25,067 bases of DNA from a virus: IMG/VR virus record IMGVR_UViG_3300033146_002945, positions 1-25,067 of that record; one strand, given 5' to 3'. The notes under the pieces are model-generated. The model made no database searches and had not been told where the DNA came from. It worked only from the letters and a program-made list of their open reading frames with translations. Positions within the stretch are counted from its first letter, which is position 1. Each line of letters begins with the position of its first letter. The position numbers were made by a program, and so were the translations under genes. Of the stretch, positions 21,383-25,067 are shown piece by piece.

Positions 21383-22673
21383 TTTTCCTTCTTTAAAGGA
21401 TAAGCGGTTGCCGTTTGTTATACAAAAACATAATGCAGACCGCGCAGGATTGCATTACGATTTTCGTATATCAGATGGCAGCATAGCCTATTCTTGGGCT
21501 ACGAGGAAAGGTCTACCTTCAACAGGTGTAAAACATTTATTTGTAAGGCAGCCGGATCATACCCCAGAATATATGTCTTTCCAAGGACAGATATCTGACG
21601 GCTATGGTAAAGGTAAAGTTAGTACTTTTAAATCCGGAAATGTGCATATATTAGAATCATCTACCAGCAAAATTAAATTTAACATATACAATGGACAAGG
21701 GGTGGATCAATATATACTAATAAATACAGGGTCTGATAACTGGCTTTGTATTAATATAACTCCTACCTTAAATAACAGAAGTTTAATACCTACAAAAAAA
21801 GTTAAGTATAAAGAGGGTAATGTTAATAATTTAGAATTTAATAATTCTATGGTGTTATCTCCTAAAATAGATGGAAGCGCTTCTTTATTTGTTTTAAAAA
21901 AAGAAAGACCAATTGAAGTTTTTTCATATAGAAAATCTAAACGTGGTCCGGAACTAATAAACAGGACATATAAATATCCATATTTATATAACAGAAAAGT
22001 ACCAAAAGAGTTAGATAATACTACTCTGTGGGGGGAGTCATTTGTAGTAGACAGCTCTAATAAGCCTTTGCCCTATCGTAAAGTTTCCGGGCTTTTAAAT
22101 ATGAATACAGATAAAGCAGTAAAATTAGTTAATAAAAGAAATTATAAATTTGATAACATTATTTATAATATAAATACTTTTAAAGGTAAAAAATTCATAG
22201 ATGAAAATTATGGTAATAAGCTAAAGAAATTAAGAGAAATTAATACTCTAATACCAGAATTAAAATTACCAGAATTAGCAGTTACTGAAAAAGAAAAAAG
22301 ATTATTATTTGAATCAATAAAAAGAAATAAAAATATAACTACCGGCGAGGGTTTAGTTGGATATAATATTTATAGCTCTAAGCCAATAAAGTTTAAGTTT
22401 AAAAAAGATACAGAACTATATATTAATGGATTTGAAGAGGGTAGGGGGCGCCTAAAAGGTACTCTTGGTAAAATATATGGTGTGGAAGATTCTCAAGGCT
22501 CTGGTCCTATTATTGCAGTGGGCAGTGGCTTTACTGATAAGGAGAGAAGGGATATTTGGGCTGATAAGAAATCTTATATGGGATTGCCGGCAAAAATACA
22601 ATATCAGGAAAGATTGCCTAGCGGTAAATTAAGAACTCCAATATATAAGGGGATAAGAAGAAATTGGATATAA
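21342..22673 (+). CDS. LigD-like 3'-phosphoesterase / ATP-dependent DNA ligase fusion
   Basis: 443 residues. The N-terminal about 100 residues form a LigD 3'-phosphoesterase domain with its metal and catalytic residues visible: 'QKH' (His30), 'LHYDFR' (His38, Asp40, Arg42) and 'DHTPEY' (His73, Tyr77). This cleans 3' ends. It is followed by an ATP-dependent ligase: motif I KIDG (Lys175, the adenylated residue), GES (Glu232), EGLVGYN (336-342) and motif V 'KFKFKK' (350-355). An OB-fold ending 'GKLRTPIYKGIR' completes it. Together they would process and seal DNA breaks. LigD's polymerase domain is absent. The ATG at 21342 overlaps the upstream gene; AAGGT precedes it. It is out of place among neck genes. 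Confidence 0.88.
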   Translation: MFAPGLPSKKLKSSFPSLKDKRLPFVIQKHNADRAGLHYDFRISDGSIAYSWATRKGLPSTGVKHLFVRQPDHTPEYMSFQGQISDGYGKGKVSTFKSGNVHILESSTSKIKFNIYNGQGVDQYILINTGSDNWLCINITPTLNNRSLIPTKKVKYKEGNVNNLEFNNSMVLSPKIDGSASLFVLKKERPIEVFSYRKSKRGPELINRTYKYPYLYNRKVPKELDNTTLWGESFVVDSSNKPLPYRKVSGLLNMNTDKAVKLVNKRNYKFDNIIYNINTFKGKKFIDENYGNKLKKLREINTLIPELKLPELAVTEKEKRLLFESIKRNKNITTGEGLVGYNIYSSKPIKFKFKKDTELYINGFEEGRGRLKGTLGKIYGVEDSQGSGPIIAVGSGFTDKERRDIWADKKSYMGLPAKIQYQERLPSGKLRTPIYKGIRRNWI

Positions 22674-22678
22674 ATAAT

Positions 22679-22707
22679 TTGACTATTGATAGGAGTTTGA
22701 TTATATT
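22679..22707 (+). promoter_or_regulatory. Promoter P6, sigma70-like
   Basis: TTGACT (22679-22684), a 17-base spacer and TATATT (22702-22707). Predicted start near 22714. It lies right after the ligase stop and would drive the tail-terminator and downstream tail genes. Confidence 0.78.
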
Positions 22708-22911
22708 TTGATTAGGCCAACTATATACAGAAAAGAAGAGGGGTCGGTAGGGGGAAAAATAGTAGAGATGATCTCTAGTAAGTTAGAGAGATTAGATGCG
22801 TCTTTAATAGTTAAGCAGGTAAATGAAAATGAGATAACTATTTCTACTAAAAATAAAGATAACTCTATAAAATTTAGGGATTTAATAATACAGAAAATTA
22901 ATAGTCTATGA
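22708..22911 (+). CDS. Small hypothetical protein (start uncertain)
   Basis: 67 residues if begun at the TTG at 22708, for which AGGAG (22691-22695) is a possible ribosome site. That TTG directly follows the -10 box of P6 and would lie upstream of the P6 transcript start, so from P6 the likely start is the ATG at 22767 (about 47 residues), with GTAGGGGG roughly 12 bases upstream. The protein alternates helix and strand ('EMISSKLERLDASLIV', then 'ENEITISTKN'). It overlaps the next gene by four bases. No family recognised. Confidence 0.55.
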   Translation: MIRPTIYRKEEGSVGGKIVEMISSKLERLDASLIVKQVNENEITISTKNKDNSIKFRDLIIQKINSL

Positions 22912-23768
22912 GCTACTCTATAGCCGTTAAACATATATTTTTATCATTTTTGCAGGAGTTATTTTCTGAAAATGATTTTTTAACTTGGAGTTTAGATCCT
23001 AGATTAACTAAAATTTTTATAGGTGATGAATATTTTATTAGTAACCCAATAATAGAAAAATATCCATCAGTAATTTTAAAGAGATCGTCGTTTAGGTGGG
23101 GAATGCACTCCATAGATCAAAGAATGGAGCTTGATTTAGCCACTAATAATAAAAAGTTTTCAGATGTCTTTTATGGTAACATAGTATATAACGTGTTAAC
23201 CACGTCACAGCAAAGTTCAGAAAGATTAGCAGATTATATATTTTCTAACCTTACTGCACATAGAGATCAATTTAGACCTAAAGGCATTATGAAATTTACT
23301 GGGATATCAGTAGGAGAACAGGTATCTATTAAAGGTCCTACGGATGTAGAGTTAATTAATGTTCCAATAAGTATTGGGTATGCTTTTAATAAAGAGTTAT
23401 CTAATATTACTGATTTACATGATATAAGAATTTCTGCAGTAGGAAAAGGTTTTACAGGGCACGAGGCCAGCGGCGAGTTTCAATCTGGATATTTTGTATA
23501 TAATAATGATTATACTGTTAGCGGGCAAGATATAATATTTACAAACGCTCCTTCGGGAGTAGAATTAGTTATTAAATATATAGGAAGCCTAACGTTACAA
23601 GAATATGAAGAATCTTTAGACTGTACTAATGGGTGTTCTAATATTTATACGTTGCATGAAGTTCCTAGATGGCATTTTGAATTATTGTCTGGCATTGAAA
23701 TTTATTCTGGTGTGGAAACTCAATCAGGAATAGAGACGGCGGAGGGAGATCCTTGGATACTAGTTTAA
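22908..23768 (+). CDS. Probable tail terminator/neck protein
   Basis: 286 residues. The first 165 or so look like a tail-completion fold: a helix ('HIFLSFLQELF'), beta strands ('RWGMHSIDQRMELDLAT'), a long helix ('QQSSERLADYIFSNLTAHRD') and another strand pair. The C-terminal 120 residues are an added beta region ('SGYFVYNNDYTVSGQDIIFT') of unknown role. Its ATG overlaps the previous stop (ATGA). Placement just before a tail sheath gene agrees with a protein that caps the tail tube and joins it to the neck. Fold-level inference only. Confidence 0.6.
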   Translation: MSYSIAVKHIFLSFLQELFSENDFLTWSLDPRLTKIFIGDEYFISNPIIEKYPSVILKRSSFRWGMHSIDQRMELDLATNNKKFSDVFYGNIVYNVLTTSQQSSERLADYIFSNLTAHRDQFRPKGIMKFTGISVGEQVSIKGPTDVELINVPISIGYAFNKELSNITDLHDIRISAVGKGFTGHEASGEFQSGYFVYNNDYTVSGQDIIFTNAPSGVELVIKYIGSLTLQEYEESLDCTNGCSNIYTLHEVPRWHFELLSGIEIYSGVETQSGIETAEGDPWILV

Positions 23769-24517
23769 TAAAATACGCTTCTTTTTTAAATGAATTAGAA
23801 AAGACAGCGGGTATTCGTAGTTCAATTTTTAAAAAATTAGTAAATAAGTTTCCAAAATTATTAGACTTTGGTAATAAATTTAAAAGTTATGCTAAAGCCG
23901 GGGCATCCTCCGAGCGCGCTTTTGCCCCTAAATTCTTTAATAAAGGGACGGTTGCAAGCGCTGGTAAAGATGCTATGAAAGGTGAGCTGGGAAAAATAAC
24001 ACATAAGCCGACGTTAGGTTTTAAGCCTAAGGAAGCTATTGGCTTTAGAGAAGTTACACCAAATGCAAATCATGGACTAAAGTGGTATCAAAAGAACCCC
24101 GGGGAATGGGGTAAGTCTGTATTAAAGAGTCAGGCTGATAGATTTGATTATGCAAAAAAACATGGAATATTTAAGACAATTGGAAAACAGATATCAGAAG
24201 CTCGTCATTATACTAAAGAGTTTAAAGGAGCAGATGGTAAATTATACCAGGGAAAATTTAAAAGATCGGTTGCTGGCCAGGCTCTCGGAGTAGCAGGTGG
24301 AACCGGAGTAGCCTTCGGCGGTCTTGAATATATGAATAAAGAAGATGAACAAGGAAATCCGCTTACTAAGGGGAAGCGCGCATTAAACGCGGCAGCAGAA
24401 GTAGGAAAATGGACTGTTGCAGAACCTCTTATGATGGCAAAAATGACACTATATGATCTACCAAAAATGGGATTAGATTTAATAAAGCCTAAAAAAAGTA
24501 ACAATAGTGGGTTTTAA
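23753..24517 (+). CDS. Tagged internal-type virion protein with FLNELEKTAG motif
   Basis: 254 residues from a TTG start, chosen because GGAGGGAG (23741-23748) lies five bases upstream; it overlaps the previous gene by 16 bases. The N-terminus reads 'IKYASFLNELEKTAG' (residues 6-20), the same tag as in the head-core proteins 14 kb upstream. The middle is basic and soluble. A glycine-rich hydrophobic stretch ('GQALGVAGGTGVAFGG') lies at about 187-202, and the C-terminus is basic. It has the same ingredients as the head-core proteins (N-terminal tag, glycine zipper), so it may be packaged inside the head and ejected. Function not known. Confidence 0.72.
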   Translation: MDTSLIKYASFLNELEKTAGIRSSIFKKLVNKFPKLLDFGNKFKSYAKAGASSERAFAPKFFNKGTVASAGKDAMKGELGKITHKPTLGFKPKEAIGFREVTPNANHGLKWYQKNPGEWGKSVLKSQADRFDYAKKHGIFKTIGKQISEARHYTKEFKGADGKLYQGKFKRSVAGQALGVAGGTGVAFGGLEYMNKEDEQGNPLTKGKRALNAAAEVGKWTVAEPLMMAKMTLYDLPKMGLDLIKPKKSNNSGF

Positions 24518-24549
24518 TATATAAAAAAAATTAATATAGGAGTTTAAAA

Positions 24550-25067
24550 ATGGCATACGTAAAACCAGGAGTAGAGGTAAAGCAAGAACAAGTAACAGTA
24601 TCGCCTAATTTAACTGCGCCAGATTTAGTGGCGAGTTTAATAGGTAAGCCATTTTACGTAGAGGAAGTTGATGATTATGCTTATGGATCTTACGATGATT
24701 CGGAAACAACGGTTGATTATGCAGGATTACTCAGCGGCAGCGAAGTACATACAGATAGTGTGTATGTAGATTTAGTTGTCTCCTCTGGGGCTAAAGCTGG
24801 TACGGTGTACCACTTAAGTTCTTCCGATTTTACCGCCGGCGATGCTCACGTAGTTATAGATGCTTCGTTAAACAGTACTTATGACGGCGTAAGTGATTCG
24901 GTAGTTAAAATGGGTTATAGAGCTATAAGAACAGATTTAGAAAAAATTATTTATCTGGAATCTGTGGAAGATATTGAAGAAGAAATTGGTAAAATAAGTA
25001 CTCTTAATCCTTTAGGATTGGGATCCTTTATTGCACTAAGTAATGCGGGAAATAATGTAATAGCATG
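24550..25067 (+). CDS. Tail sheath protein, N-terminal part (cut by window end)
   Basis: 172 codons are visible with no stop before the window ends. The start 'MAYVKPGVEVKQEQ' is typical of contractile tail sheath proteins, whose N-termini carry a conserved PGV segment used in the linkage between subunits. The ending region 'GKISTLNPLGLGSFIALSNA' also fits sheath proteins ('NPLALAASLALLNA'-like). TAGGAGT (24537-24543) precedes the ATG. It implies a myovirus. The preceding gap of 32 bases shows no convincing promoter. Confidence 0.78.
   Translation, partial: MAYVKPGVEVKQEQVTVSPNLTAPDLVASLIGKPFYVEEVDDYAYGSYDDSETTVDYAGLLSGSEVHTDSVYVDLVVSSGAKAGTVYHLSSSDFTAGDAHVVIDASLNSTYDGVSDSVVKMGYRAIRTDLEKIIYLESVEDIEEEIGKISTLNPLGLGSFIALSNAGNNVIA

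Noticed and set aside
1-25067. tRNA genes or integration sites
   Set aside because: No cloverleaf-like sequence, integrase or direct-repeat attachment site was recognised by eye; a tRNAscan run would settle it.

Overview
The window is a contiguous, single-strand (+) block of an AT-rich double-stranded DNA tailed-phage genome: the packaging, head, fibre and neck genes, running into the tail. The partial gene at the right edge looks like a contractile tail sheath, so the phage is probably a myovirus. All genes are in standard bacterial code with ATG, GTG or TTG starts, Shine-Dalgarno sites and sigma70-like promoters. The host cannot be named from this sequence. Portal and small terminase are not recognisable here and presumably lie outside the window.

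Layout. 1-3470: large terminase, its left end cut by the window and interrupted by two inteins. 3531-5554: four small uncharacterised genes. 5560-7272: probable prohead protease with an extra C-terminal region. 7359-9941: five small Lys/Glu/Ala-rich proteins, several of them paralogues, that look like scaffold or internal head proteins. 9961-10413: probable capsid decoration protein. 10431-11169: major capsid protein, broken in this sequence into two overlapping frames with a middle segment apparently missing. 11288-12749: small coiled-coil and beta proteins between terminators and promoters. 12784-19363: a fibre cassette, including a fibre with six 49-residue repeats and a jelly-roll-like tip. 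19363-23768: neck or connector-type proteins, including a zinc-ribbon protein, a membrane protein, a LigD-like 3'-phosphoesterase/DNA ligase fusion and a probable tail terminator. 23753-24517: another tagged internal-type protein. 24550-end: sheath.

Transcription looks modular. Six promoters share an exact 17-base spacer and the same -10 hexamer TATATT (3467, 7288, 11525, 12149, 16256, 22679). Three hairpin-plus-T-run terminators lie at 11194, 11503 and 13924. Two genes (12184 and 16290) start where their promoter would place the RNA start, so they may be leaderless. There is no gene-free stretch longer than 300 bases.

The most interesting signal is a short recurring peptide, roughly F-x-x-E-L-E-K-(T/V)-A, and a looser x-K-x-A-(S/E/G) motif. 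Both are spread over nearly all proteins of the head-core region next to a prohead protease, and one copy recurs just before the sheath gene. By analogy with the capsid-targeting peptides of T4 internal proteins, this may be a head-targeting and/or protease-processing tag. That reading is inference.
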